A DNA stretch of 64,000 bases, from assembly GCA_034687125.1 (NCBI GenBank), contig JAQGBZ010000113.1, positions 1-64,000 of the forward strand. The letters are read 5' to 3'. The stretch is from Neelides folsomi (lineage: Eukaryota > Arthropoda > Collembola > Neelipleona > Neelidae). The translations under genes were made by a program, and so were the position numbers. Below are positions 33,601 through 47,700 of the stretch, in pieces. Position 1 is the first letter of the stretch. Every line of letters starts with the position of its first letter. The notes below the pieces were generated by a model, which had not been told where the DNA came from, ran no database searches, and saw only the letters and a program-made list of their open reading frames with translations.

Positions 33601-33923
33601 GTAAGATATGGAAATACGATGGGACATTTAATGTCTTGCTTATTGTTATCTCAGAGTGAGTGCGAAGTGGAGGAGGATGTAAAGTGGAAGGAAACGAAGT
33701 AGAAAGTTAATTCTCCTATAGTATAGTTAAAGTAGTAGTTATATTCTCATAATAGAACCCAAGTGTAGGTTGTTGGAATGGGGTCTCGAGGATTAAATAG
33801 CGTTTGTTCGCATCCCTCTGTGCTTGGCTTGAGGGCAAGAGGGATTTTGTCAGTGCAGGGGGATGTTCGCCCTACACCTTTCCCATCCAGCCTCAGTCAT
33901 CTCAGGAGCCAGGAACACTCAAC
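30610..33923. other. Intergenic upstream of CUB paralog C
   Basis: About 3.3 kb with no convincing exon. Patches at 31600-31760, 32780-33000 and 33640-33920 are GC-richer; the last is the likely promoter and 5' UTR of paralog C. Open frames at 31503-31724 (minus), 32254-32620 (plus) and 33778-34191 (plus) have no domain support. Confidence 0.5.
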
Positions 33924-36900
33924 ATGGCGAGGCTCATCACGAGACTCCCAAATCTTCTTTTCCTCATCTTCGTCCTCGTCTCGTCCACGTTATCCGCCTC
34001 AGTTCCTCCGACAAATTCCGACTATCTGCACCGTAAGTAAAAGTTCATACATGATAGCTCCCTTCCAAATAAGTTTAAACTGTTTAAAGTTCAAAAGAGT
34101 AAGAGTTCAAATGTGCGAGGAATTGAAATTGATAAGAGATTTGAATAGATTTAATTCTGTTTTAATTAATTTCTTAATGTTAGCTATTTGATTTAGTTTT
34201 GGAGCTATTAGTTTTTAGGATTGATTTTTGATGAGGGAGCCATTGAACCTGTTGTTTTGTTCCCCGTTGAAGTGTTTTCCGATTTATTACTAAAAAGTGG
34301 TTTATTGCTGAGAGAGTTTGAGAGTTGGATCAACAGGATTCGAAGCATCGCTGAAAATGGCATTGACTTCGACGTGGTGTTTTTATTACGGTTGCATATC
34401 GGGGCGGATCTTGTTTTTTAAATTTAACTTTAATGTGAGGGATAGCTTTTAGAGAAAAATATTTTTTGACCTGAACGTTCTTTGAGGGAAATGAGGGCAA
34501 GTGCAAGTAAAGAAGTCTTGACTCACGTTATACGAGGATGATTTTCGAGAGAAGGAGATCGTCACACTCAATGATGAAAATCGAGATATTCTGCACGAAA
34601 CTCTTCTTTTAACAATAACAAAATTTGTTCAATGTTATTTTCATACATTTTACTATACTTGAATACTTTGGAATTAATATCCCAACTTTTGTAGAATTTT
34701 CCTTTTGACTTCTTCAACTTTTACAAAAAACATTTTCTATTTATCTCGGGTTTGAAGGATTTCTTCCTTACATTTGGAGTAACTTAAAGAGGAAAATTTT
34801 GTTGAACTCAGCGATGCGTAGTTTGTACAAATTTTATTGTCCAGCTCCTACCCAGATTCATCTTGGTATTTGTTACATTGTTACGTATAGATTTAATATA
34901 TTACTTGAATAAGATTGTCTCGCCAAGATAAGTGCAATTAAAATTTTAGGTAACATCTTTCCCCTTATTTTCAACGATATATGATCACAATTTGACTATG
35001 AAAAAACTTGGTGGCCTCTTACACCTTTTTTATATTAATTGACTGCACCTGATGTTAACAAGAGGATAAAGGAAATGAGGATAAATTAGATTCAACACGA
35101 ACTCGTTTATTCTTCTTTTATCTTCTTCATCGGAAAGAGAGGACAATATTTTACCCAAATAAGCACACACATGGAAAAGAAATAAATTTACATTCTAAAT
35201 TCCACCAGCCGTATTTAAAATAAGTATTTGCAATTTATTCCTCCATAGCTGAAGTAATATACGGAATATTGAGGATTTAAGGGATTGCATGGGAAAAATA
35301 CGGTAAAGAGTGAGAAAGTCTTATTACAATTCAAACTTATTTATCAAAATAATTGCGAATTCACTACAGAATATTTTGTATTTAAAATGCGCATAATTAA
35401 TGAAGGTGGTTTACTTGAGGTTTCCTCGACCGTTCAGTTGAACACTTGGAATGCATTTCCCTATACACCTTTATAAGCTCACGAACGTTATTTTTGGATG
35501 AGAGAAATTGAAATTAAGGGCGAACCCTTTTCATGTGGCTTTGAGGTCAAGTTAAGACGGAAGCGAAATATTCCAAACTCTGACAATAAATTGTATAGAC
35601 AATACATATGGTGAGTTCGAACAAGTGGATACATTACTTATTCTTAAAGAGCAATTACGAGATAAAGTTTGAAGGACTTTTGCTACCTTGTTCATCCAAA
35701 TGTAGATGCAACAAGTGGGATTTTTACTTTATTTCACTCTTTTATTCTCCTTGTTTTATTTTCATTATATTCGAATAAATGAGAGTTTTATGTGCCACCA
35801 AATGGCACCGGCTTTTATCACCTATTTAGATTTTCTAATGGAAAATGACGCTTTTTACCATTTTTACGACATTATTATTCACTTTACTTTGAAACTTACA
35901 TACTTTTCAATAAATACGTTTCCGGGTATTGGATCTATAGTATATATGGGATATATTCTGATATATTCCTTAATCCAACACTGAAAATATAGATAATTAA
36001 AGTATAGTCTGTATAATTGTTATTAATTACGTTATATTGCAGATCATGTTTGGCTTTTGGAGGAGAAAAGTATGCTATTTCGGAAACAAATTTGATTTTG
36101 GTGGTTTTTAACGATTTTTATAATAAATATTTTAAAACATTTTGAAATTGTGAAGATACACAAGATTATATTTCAAATGTGGAATTTTAAAATTAATTTG
36201 TATTATATTTAATTAAGCATCCGGTCATTTTCTATAAGGTGGGTTTGGTTAGACGGTCCTTCTTATAATTATCAATTCGATTATTATAGATTTGAAGAAA
36301 CGCATGTAAAGTATTATCTTCTATTCTTACTTATCTTATAAATATTGTTTATCTTTTTCATTTAGTTTATCTTTCTGTCTTTTCGTATTTTACCAAACAG
36401 TTGACTTATTACATCACTATTTATTTTGAATTGTAATACATAATTCGTATTATTTAAAATTGTATTAACAACACTTTACAACTGTATTGTATGAAAAAAT
36501 TGTTGTTTGATTGCGCATTTTGAAATCAATGAGTCAGATAAAGTGGATAGTTTATCTTAAATAAATCATGAATTAGGTAATTAATCTGTTAGGGATTACG
36601 GAAGACATCAATTATGACATAACTTTGTCATTTGAGTCTCAGAGTATTTATCAACTTACGATAGACTCTGACTTTTTTAAAATTTTGTACTAAACGTTGC
36701 AATGCGTTAATGTATGTAATACTGTTTAATAATTTTTAGCTAAAGATTGTGACTCATTTTACATTTAGAATAGATAACATAAAACTGTCTTTTTTGTGAT
36801 TTGAACAAGGGTTAAATTCATTTTCACAAGATTGTAAATATAAACACAATGCAAGTATGGAAGGATTTTTATATAAGAGTGCTGACTTCACCATAATAAA

Positions 36901-39900
36901 GTAAAAAAATGATGACTGTAAGCTACGTAACTTTTAAGCGGGTTGTAGTGAATCTGCATACTAATGACATTATGGAAATAATTTAAAATATTATGCTTGA
37001 GTGCTTGATATGAAATGAGTTGTTGTGAGTTGTGACATGATCCATAACGAGATTTTTACACAGCGAGGAAATTTTACTGACATTTGTCCCCCATTTTTTT
37101 AGCGTAGTTATTTGATAAAGATGACTATAAAATAAGAATAATTTGCTTATTTGTTCAATTTTTTTGTTTATTGTTTGGTTACAATTACAATTTATTGTTT
37201 GGTTTATAGTTCGTCATAATATGACGAACTATAAACCAAAACAATATTATGCAAATGTTGGGATTTCTATTGTAGTGTAAAAAATAGCATGAATCTCTAT
37301 TGAAGGTCAAAAACTTGAATTATCCTCGCTTTTATATGGGGATTGGACGAGACGAAAGGGAAATGTGAATGTTCAATATTCACAATTAAGCCCTTTAATC
37401 TCCACTATTAACAATTTGACCACATTAGGACAAAAGGCGCGGTTTTATGCTCAATTTCATTATTTTTCCTCTCTCCAATCCACAGGGAATATTTCTGTAA
37501 ATGGAAGTATTAATTTTAACAGTAGAAGGAAAACTAGTGGGATTGTTTCGTGAATTGAAAGTTAAAAAACCCCCTTGTGCAGTTACATTGATAAAGGAAT
37601 TAAAAGAGGAAGTGAACATCAATCTGCATGACTCTCATGATTCCATTATTAACTTCAATATTTAGAGAAGGTGAAGGGGTTGAAAGGAAAACAGTTAAGC
37701 GTAGGAGGGGAAATGATGAGTTGTGATTCCTTGGAACAATTAGAACTCAAAACTTATCAATTTATTTATTTAGATGTTCTGTACAATTGAGGAGCTGTAA
37801 TGACTATACAGGTACCTTTGTTTGGTATCTCAACTCGTATTTATTAGAATGCAGTTAGACGGATGTTATATTCGCCAAGGTGCACCTAATGCGAATTTCT
37901 CATCTTCGCTCTCTCTTCACTTTCGAATATACACGGAACTTTGTAACAGGACATGGTGGAGATTCATACATTGTAAGGTTCAAGATCCGGAATTTATATT
38001 TGTTGGAAAGGAGTCTGATTGCGGAAAATAATAAAGAAGGTTCTCCCATTTACCCTTTCCGTTCCCTGACCAGTCGAACGAGGAACGAGACTCACCCTCA
38101 CTCCCAGTCAGATGAAATTATTATATCTGAGACTTTATTATCAGCAGAATTACTCACATCCATATGCCTTTTTACCTCTAACCATTAAAACCAATGACTC
38201 CTAGTTCCACACCTTTGAGATTTCACTCTAGAACCAATGTTGAACATTCATGGACATGGATCAAAATTTCAGGATTAAAACTTAAACCGTGTATGATACG
38301 ATTGATGATTTTCTCATTAACTTCAGGGTCGCTCTTAAACTTACAATTTATGAGCCGTATAACCTTGTCTATTCAATTTCTTCGACATTTATTAATATTA
38401 CTTTAAAGGTAACAAACACACATAAAAGTATTTATTATTATTGTTATTGCATAAATATTCATCTAAAACGATTAGCAGATTTATTCAATATAAGCACGTT
38501 CATTTAAGGACAGAAAAAATTATACATTTTTGAGGCAGCTATATTTATTGTTACGATATTTTGGAATTTTTAAAAACTTTATTAACACTTTGACGTATGT
38601 ATTCACTTCCGTTGTTTATTTAGAAAACTCCTCTGTCTGAAAGAGTTAAATTTGTTAAAGAACGGGCGTTTGTATACAAAGAAGTGGATACATTCCCTTG
38701 AATTGTTTAGCTCTGGTTTAACGTCGCTTGTGCATGTGTGTAAAATTTGATTCTTCATGGGAGCCATGTTGGGCTTCAAAAATGATATAGCGTGGGAAGT
38801 GTTAAAAGAGATTTGAAAAATATTCCCAATTCAGCCCTCGTACTTGATTGCCAAAGATATAATGACCATGTGCGTTGAGGGAAACTGAAATGAATGTAAA
38901 CATGAACTCTGAGACATGGAGAAAATGTTTCTTGTGTTTATAAATAGGAAATGTAGTGGATATTTATAGGGAGTTTATTAAAGAGAGTTTTTTGGGTAAT
39001 CCAAACCGTGGGTTTTTTCCAACTTGACTAATTTTCCTTTCCTGAAAGATGCGATTAAACATCACAAGTGACGGTCGTCGAAGAAAGCATTCTAATTATA
39101 TAAGAAAACGTGATGTTGCTTTACGAGCTTAAACTATCTTTCTGCAACACGTTTCACAGTAAATTTAAAATCAACGTTCTTATGACATAACGTCGAGTAT
39201 ACCAGTTGTATGTTTATGCAGTGAAGAAATTTTGCATGGTTCAAGATCCAAATTTCTGTTTTAATGGTTGAACATGTAATAGCAATAGCAGTCTCTCTAA
39301 ATGTTTGAATCTTGTGTATGCACTGAAGAAGAGTAATTTCACATTTCTAAACATAACCTCGACATTCTTGCGAAAACAGACTTTTCTTGTCAGCGTCTTC
39401 AATTTCATTTCTGATTCTTCCATATGTATCAGGAAAAAAGTTTTTCTGATTACGCCAACTCGTGTAATGGAAATACTGATAGTAAACGCTGTGCATTTGA
39501 AACGGAAGTTTAAGCTTAAAGAGAACGTTTTGGAATTCGAAATAATCTTATGCATTTTTTAAATGGCTTTCTACGCTGCGAGGTCAACCCAGAGGAGAAT
39601 GCAAATGGGGCTTTTAAATCTCTGAAATTCAATTGTATGTAAATTCCGATTTTGAGGCGGGGAAATCCCTTGAATTTTTATTCCGCACGTTTAACAATAT
39701 TCCTAATTGCAAAATTAAAGTTCATTAAGCGAGCCTGAAATTGTTTGTGTGCCAAAGAATTGTGAACAATTTTCAAGAATCCTTTTTACTACGTGAGGAT
39801 CATTTTAAACTAGTGTAACATATTAATTAACTACTATTTTCTTTTGGTTTCGGCTATGTTTAAAATAATAATATCTTAATAATAAATTACATGTTCTATT

Positions 39901-41717
39901 ATAATTTTTTGCTAATTGATGGTTTTTTTTCTTTGTAGAATATTTAGAAAATGTTGAGATCTGTGCAGCAACTGGAATCGGGCTTTTTGCCGAATTGGGG
40001 AAAAAGAAGATTCGACTTTCGAATTTTTCTAATAATACCGTCTCAATGAAGATCTCAAGATGGGAGGATTACTCCGGCTCCTTCTATAACTATAATTGCA
40101 AATTCCAAGTCTCAGCTCCGAAGGGCCAAGGGGTAATGGCAGTCATTCAAAGTCTTCATATGAGGACCAAAGAGGGGCCAAAAAATACGACAATTTGTAA
40201 AGACTATATAAAAGTAAGAAAATAATAATATATCTAATTATTATTATCTAATGATAATCTAATTTTTTGAGTTCATTGTTTAATTGGAAATTGTTATTTT
40301 TTTAGTTTGAAGATCATTCAAATAAGAAATCTCCGTCCATTTGTGGAGAAATTGAGAAAAAGGATCCAAATCCTCGTCCAGCGAAATTGATTGGACCAAG
40401 ATATTTTTATGACTCCACTGGAGAGATGGATGTCATATTTTCCACACAAGACCTTGGGCCAAAAGATGAAAAGAGAGTCGATCTCCATATTGTCTTCACG
40501 GCGTATTCAGGTCGGCACAAAAATCCATTTTTATATTCATGAGACCTGTTGAACTTCACTTAATATTCCATTTGTATTTGAATAGCTTGTGTATATCCTA
40601 CTTATATCCTATTATAGTAATATTAATTATAATATTTACTATTTACTATTAAACATAATTATATTTCTATTATTGAATATATGGAAATCTCAAATATCAG
40701 ATAGCATTAATTTAGATTGGTAAAGTTATAGTAATTTCCAACATAGAGAGACTTTAAAGTTTAGAGACAATCAAGAGAATATTTGAATTCAAGAGTCGAA
40801 TCAATCTCAATGTAATATTATAAATTTTATTTAAATTTTGGGAGTAAGTGGGGAAAACAAAGTATTATTTAATGATCTCTCATATTTGAAATATTAATTC
40901 GGCATACCTATTAAATCTTTCGTCTGCTCGTTTATAATAAACGGAAATTAGAAAAAAGATATCCCATAGAAGAATAAAATCTTTTATTCTTGGCTTACTC
41001 GTTTTGCATAACAAATAGAGTCAAATTACAAAACATAATTATGAGTGGTGTGTGAATGTATGATGAATAATGATTATTATTTAAAATTAGCGATAAAGTC
41101 ATTATAATAACTCCATTTTCATTCCAGATTGCTCTGGGAATGAGCTTGAGGATATGAAAGTGAAGGCGTGCTCGAGGAAACGTGACAAATCTTGTGTTCC
41201 TTCCGGTCTCTTCTGTGACAACGTGATCAACTGCGGATTTGACGAAGACGACTTTGGAGACGACGAAATGTGTTCTAACGAGGCGAGAAGTGCTGGAGAG
41301 CTTGAGAGCTCCTTTTCTCATTTCACGCTCATCTTTGTCGTGACTTTGATTGCGACGCTCGTGAGCTTCGTTCTTGTCATCGCCTTCGTTTGTTGCTGTT
41401 GCCGCCGGGTGGCTTCTAAAAGAAGAACCGTCGCTTCTTCTCAAACACAAAATAATCCCGAGTCTCTCGAGTTCAATTTGGATATTTCAGGGTAAATATC
41501 AATTTTATAAATTATCGTAAATTGTAAAATGTTATTAAAATATTGTTTAACAATGTTGGGATGATTAAATTAATGTTTTTCTTTTAGGCCACCTTCAGCT
41601 CCACCAAGAACATTAGAACGCTCAAGCCCAAGTGGTAAAATTGAAGATTTGCCTCCAGCATATGATGCTTTGTTTCCATTTAAAGACCAACAGGATTCGA
41701 AATGTTTCAAGAAGTAA
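33924..41717 (+). CDS. CUB-LDLa type I membrane protein, paralog C
   Basis: Five exons (33924-34032, 39939-40213, 40306-40510, 41128-41491, 41588-41717) join in frame to 360 residues with intron phases 1, 0, 1, 2, the same series as paralog A. The first exon is a signal peptide (MARLITRLPNLLFLIFVLV). The CUB-like ectodomain has CKFQVSAPKGQGVMAVIQSL, CKDYIKFED, SICGEI and VDLHIVFTAYSDC. An LDL-receptor class A module follows (about 198-245) with CVPSGLFCDNVINCGFDED and GDDEMC, keeping Cys spacing and acidic calcium ligands. Then come a transmembrane segment ending CCCC, a basic stop-transfer stretch, and a proline-rich tail with PPAYDALF (340-347). Intron 1 is 5.9 kb, far longer than the others. 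The CUB-LDLa-TM order recalls a cut-down Neto-type auxiliary receptor; partner and role are unknown. Confidence 0.92.
34033..39938 (+). other. 5.9-kb first intron of CUB paralog C
   Basis: It is bounded by a GTAAGT donor and a TTTGTAG acceptor. No internal exon is needed: the phase is kept directly from exon 1 to exon 2. Open frames inside (37822-38507, 39241-39562, 35706-35984) lack domain or splice support. It holds a tight foldback at 37193-37246. Regulatory content is likely given the length but not shown. Confidence 0.6.
37193..37246. repeat. Near-perfect foldback in intron 1 of paralog C
   Basis: Left arm 37193-37218 and right arm 37220-37246 pair almost completely (one extra A on the right), with a one-base loop at 37219. 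The core pair is GGTTTATAGTTCGTCATA with its complement. The sequence TTATTGTTTGGTT also occurs once more just upstream (about 37169-37181), so a partial duplication preceded the inversion. Confidence 0.8.
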
Positions 41718-44700
41718 TTTAACCAATCGTTAAAATATTATATAACTTCTAAAATACAAATCTTTTTCTACTTCAACATTGTTACTTATTACATCGTTGT
41801 TATCCTACAAATACTATAATATATTAATCTATTATATTAAACTGTGGAATTATATGAATTTATAATAGGTATATCTGGTACGAATGCTATGAAAGTTGTT
41901 TGACTTTCATTCTCAGGTTTATGCATTGTATTTATTTACGATATTAAGCAGTTGATTTACGATTATGCGTAAACTAAATTAAAGATATTAGTATTAAAGA
42001 TTTAATATTGTATATGTGTGAAAGCATTAAATTCGCAATTACATTGAACTTTTATTACAATTTATAGCTAAAGTGCGATTTTGCATTTATTATTTGTTTT
42101 ATGGATCTATGTTGTGAACTAATGTTATAAAAAGCTAGAGTTTTAGTTTGACTTTTAATGTTGTTTATTTACAATATACAATGCATGAAACTTCATAGAC
42201 TTTTTTCTTACTTTTACATGTAAATATATAATTATATCATGGTACTTTTTAATTAAGAATTCTCAATGGCAAAAATCATTACAAATAAGGATAGTGTATG
42301 TGATTGTATTAAAGGTTTAGTTATTTGAATTGAGCAAGTGGAATGTTTCTTTTTTAAACAATTGTATACCTAATTATATTTATTCTACACACCTATTTAC
42401 AAAAATTAATGTCATTCTATCTATTGTATACTTTTATAAAACAGTCTTTAAATGTACGAAACTTATAAGACACTTATATAATTAAATAATGTTTAATTTA
42501 TAATTTATGTTTTTGTATTTTTAAATCAATGTTAGAATTACATATAGCCAAACGGACGCACAAAATGTTAATTTCACTTTTGCATTTTTAGAAAATAATG
42601 TTAATTCTCTCAAGTTAAATCGAGTTTAACTGGTATGGCTTTGAAAATGTTAACTATTTATCAAGTTAACTTTTGGAAATAAATGTAAGCTTATTAAAGT
42701 AATTGTATGTAAACACTACAAATGATCCGTATGTATTTGTAAGAATTTATAAAATGAAATCGAAAGAAGCTCGGCATAACTTTTTGGAAAATATTGCTGA
42801 CCAAAATTTTTAGATTACTTTTTCTATATTTAATTCATTGCATAGAATTTTTGAAATAGGATATAATAAGATGTATACAACAGTTATAAATTGTATTTAT
42901 TAAAACTTTAATAACAGTAAATTTTTACATGCTAGACATGTTTAAATAAGTTCACTAACTGTAACGTTTCAATCAAAGCCAATTGATACTCTGAATAATA
43001 TTTGACTATAGGTATGAATATCAGATTAATAAATATATACATTAGTAATGTATTTTTACTAATATTTATTCGAATATATTGAATGTTAACATGAAGTGAA
43101 ACTCTATTTGTAAATATAAATCTACGAATGTTAAATATTTCTATTTTTAAAATATTTAATTGTATCAATCGCGCATAAGAAGTCGTTATTATTTATTGCG
43201 CTAAGAAAACTACACATTTTACTGTATGTTTATTCAACTTAAATATGTAATGAAATTAAGTATCACTAAAAATTATTAAAACAATACAATTAAATAATTT
43301 AACGTCCATTTTTTTCATTTTTATAGGCATTTAAGTATTTTAAGAATACAAAGATTTCAACATTTACTTGTATGTATGCATTTCGTATTCACGGGTCGTT
43401 AATCCTCAATTTCACGAATGAGGCTGCGAAGATGAAACATGAGCATGGACATAAACACGTAATTATAATGGTAATTGTATCTTTTCACAGGACGTTTAAC
43501 AAGAATCGATAAATTATCCAATTTGACAATTGAATCATGATATGGTGGAGAGCTAGGGAATTTCTTAGCATTAATCTACATTTCTCTTCTATTAAACCTT
43601 TCAACATCTTCTCAGTCGTAAATATTGATTTATCGTTCATAGTAAGGCTATTGTCTTTGTATAAATTACAATATTTAAATAACACATCTTTACATTCGAA
43701 CAACAATAAATTAAATATGAATAGTTATTTTGGTATTTACTAAATTTACTTACTGCAGGCTGTAATACTCTTCCTATATTTCGAGTACTCATACTACAAC
43801 AGACGTATAACGAAGTATAGAAAAATACACATTTATAAGTATTAATTTTATTAGGTATATAAGGTAAGCCCAATGAGATTAAACATAATTGATCAATTGT
43901 ATGCAAGTAAACTAACCCGAAGTTTAATTTTAGTCTCTAGTATAAGTATTACAGTCTTTAGGATTACAAAATGACCATGATGAATTATCATTTGTTAATT
44001 AACCTTAATGCAAAAGGGAATTTATCAAAAGAGGACGAAATAATAAAATATTGTAATTAAGGCGAATAACAAAGCCGTTGGATTTAAATGAAAAAAAGAA
44101 AGGCCATGAAGAAGATTCATCCTTCCATTTCTTCGCTATTGCTCTCTCATAGCTTTATTATCTCTTTTGGAGTCTCATCCTTCAAAGCTCCTTCATTTTT
44201 CTATTGTTTTCCACCTGCCAATGAGGAGCAGCAAAGTTGAGATCATAATGATATTTGATACTCTCAATACCTCCTCGGGCTTCTTCACTCTGATTGATTC
44301 TTGCCTCGACAATCCATGCATAATTAATATGTAACAGAATAATAAAATGTGTAATTAATAAACATTCTTCAGGTCTTTGCTCTTTTATATAAATTACTTC
44401 GTTTTTATATAACTCTCGATCAAATGACTACAAAGTATTTGATATTCATTGATGAATAAATTGGGAAAGAAGCAAAAAAAGTTTTTCATTTCAATCGACA
44501 ATCAAACTCACATGTTAGAAAAAAAGTTAGAATGAAAAAAATGTTTAGATGAAAAGTAAAAAGGAAATGCAAATTGAAATGCGACTTCTACAATAAATTA
44601 CTCTCTTAAAATTTATGAGTCAAATTCCACTTAGGAATTAATCTCGAGAGTCAGTTCACTTTATAAAAGCTTTTCATCTCCCCATTACAAATGAAATGAA

Positions 44701-47700
44701 TCGGTGTAATTTGTGTTGAAGAAAGTTCAAAATTTAAGCTGAAAAAGAGGAAGATCAAGTTAAAAGGGCAATTTACAGCGAATTTCATCTTCTCGAACTT
44801 GCGAATTGTTTATGAGATCAAACTCGTTTTAATTCAAATCATTGCGGATTTCCTCAAACAATTTTCCCGTGTAATTGCATTCATTCAACAAAGTCTTCTT
44901 ATCACATATTTGATCCTTGAATATTTAAAAGAGGAAAAGTGAATCAATTTATTCACCTTGTGTAATTGAATGCAAAAGCCCTTGTACGTTATTATAAATT
45001 ACAAACGGCTAATACTTTAATAAAAGTATCCAACTAAGGCAAGGTTTGAAGCCGTGAACATGAGGTTTATAATTCCAAACAAGTTGATGGGGCTCTGAGA
45101 GGGAAATTGAGCACCGAAAGAATCCCTCGTCTGAAATTCATAATCACAACCCATTTTCATATTAAAAAGACGAAGGGATCGTGAGAAGGAAAACGGGTTT
45201 ATTTGGACCTTCTATTTCACTATACAAAGGAGTCATTCAAAGGTGTATCAAACTTCAGTCCATCTTTATTTTCTTTATGAGCCTTTCAGAAGCGATGAGA
45301 AATTTGGACGTAGTCGTTCGGTTCCTCTGTCGTCCCCGCCGGAAACATTATTTTCCATTACTTATGGGATTGAACTTGAGCCTCTGAACCAAGCTTTTCG
45401 TATACATTTTGAACATTGTGAAACTGAAACTCTTGAAACAACCTGTTGAACCTAAAGGCAAACCGGGCAGCATAATAATTAAACTTCATCATATCTGTAA
45501 ATATCTACATTATAAGGTTATACGCTGTATGTTGTACGTTGAGTATTTTATTTTACATTCTCGCATAATGTACAGGAAATACCGGGAATTCTTATACATA
45601 ATGTTTAATAATTGAACATAAATGTTGCACTGAGACATTAATTGTATACACAAATGGCAATAGGTTGAATTCGTTAAGCATTGAGTTCAAGTTCAAGGAA
45701 ACTCTTAAAGAACAATTTGAAGAATGCTTATAAGGATATTTATGGGAGAAAGAAATGTTTAGAAGAGAAAAGAACTATTAAATACATAGATAAATATGTT
45801 TTCGAATCTCAAAATCCCATTTGCACGAGCAGAGTGGCATGATAAGAAATTCATTATTTATTGAAATGAATCTCCCATATAGATTTTTGACACACTTTAT
45901 TTAAAAGTTTTAAACCATTTGAGGGATTTGTAGATTACATCCTAAATGCATCAAGAGTTTAAAAAAATCCTCAAAAACTCGAATCGAACAAATTCTCCCT
46001 AATTTCCTACTTAAGATTAGGAGAAACCTTTCAAATTCCCCATACAAGTCCTTGATTATAATAAGTTGAAACAAATGAGTTAGAGTTGTTTTTCAGAATA
46101 CTAAAATGCTCTTAAGTACTTTCTGATAAATCCCCGCAAATTCGAATACTCATTAATGTATTGAATGCAATTGGCTGCCATAATACAAAACTGCTTATAA
46201 AGCATAAAAGCTGAATTTATACTTTGATGAATCCTCTATGATGATCAAATATTATAACCAATTACTAAATTACAATATAACAAGGGTCAATCATTTCATA
46301 GTAAATACATACATATAGGAGAGAACAATTAGCAATTAAGAAAACTCTCCAAGTGGATTGATCATAATAATAAGCATTTAAGAGTAAAAAGGGCAAAGTT
46401 GAATATTTGATCTTTTGTGGCTTGCGGCCGAACCGGATGGACTCTATGTGGATGAGAAATTAAAATTTGTGGGCGAGGAGCGAAGACGCTCAGGTCACTC
46501 ATTTAACACGTTTAAAACCTCATCATTATGCGGCTATTATTTTCCTCAAATCGAATATGGGCCTCTCATAACTCTCCGCCAGTTCGTGGATCTCCTTCAT
46601 CTTTCCACTCAAATGGCTCCATTTTGGCGTGCCATTGTGGCGTGGGGCACAAAATTCCTATCCCACCTGCACATTCAAAATTCAAACAAACACCACGAGC
46701 TCATAAGGTTCACCATCTCCACTCGTTTGACACATACTCCCAACATATATGCATTATTAATACATACACGAGGTTTAAACCATGGATTGTTTCCCTTGTT
46801 TATACTTTATTGCTTTACATTATTATTATCAGAAGATCCCCGTTGTTCTCCCCAAGTTCACCTTCTTACAATTTCACATTTACATGCATTTGACCAGTGC
46901 GGGAAGAAGATCCGTGTTATTTGATTCGAAGGGCTGGCCGTCGCGTGAATTTTTTTTCCTTCGTCTTGATTAAACTCTGGTTTACGTCCTTTTAATGAAC
47001 AAGCAATTTGTAGCGGAAGAGGAAAATGAATAAAGGAGATATTCATGCTCTTCAATTTATTGGGAACGAGGAAGGCCGTTTTTAATATTTTTTTTACAGA
47101 TTCGGGGAAATGATTTTATTCGTCATGAATTTTAAACTTTCCTTTGGAGGATCAGAATTTCAACACTTTACCTTCCATTAACTTTAAAATAAATTACCAA
47201 TTTAATGTAATTTCTTGGTCAATAATTAAATTAAATTTAAATACAGCATAAGAATAATAATTGAAGAAAGTAAACCATTTCACCGGTAATTTATGTGACA
47301 TGAAAAATTTGAAAAATGATATACATCTTGCAAGATTATCATAATTTCACATATAGTTCAGGAATTAGTATTTTCCGTGCTTCATTCCTTTCAACCTGCT
47401 TTCAACCTACACGGAAAGAAAGTCATTTTCGAAGCAAATATTTAGTCATTATTTACAATTTAAGAGAAGCTAAACATTTCAAGATAGAGTGAAAAATCCT
47501 TCCTGCAAATGCTAATTGTACAATTTCCATTAGAACTGCTATCTAAAAAGTCTTTTTAGGAATATTTCTATTGTTTGCACAATATTACCATGTGTGTATC
47601 GTCCAGAAGCAAAGTTTAAGCACTTATACAAGTGTAACTACATACAATTATTGTTATTATTCTATATTGATATTGGGCACAAGCGAGCAAGACCAGAAAA

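Noticed and set aside
30610-33900. Possible exons at 31503-31724 (minus) and 32254-32620 (plus)
   Set aside because: No domain, no good splice borders, and competing frames of equal length.
33778-34191. 137-codon plus frame overlapping the first exon of CUB paralog C
   Set aside because: The shorter frame from 33924 has a signal peptide and a GTAAGT donor leading in phase to the CUB exons; the longer frame is featureless.
37822-38507. Several open frames in intron 1 of paralog C
   Set aside because: They overlap one another in different frames, lack domains and consistent splice sites, and are not needed to keep phase.
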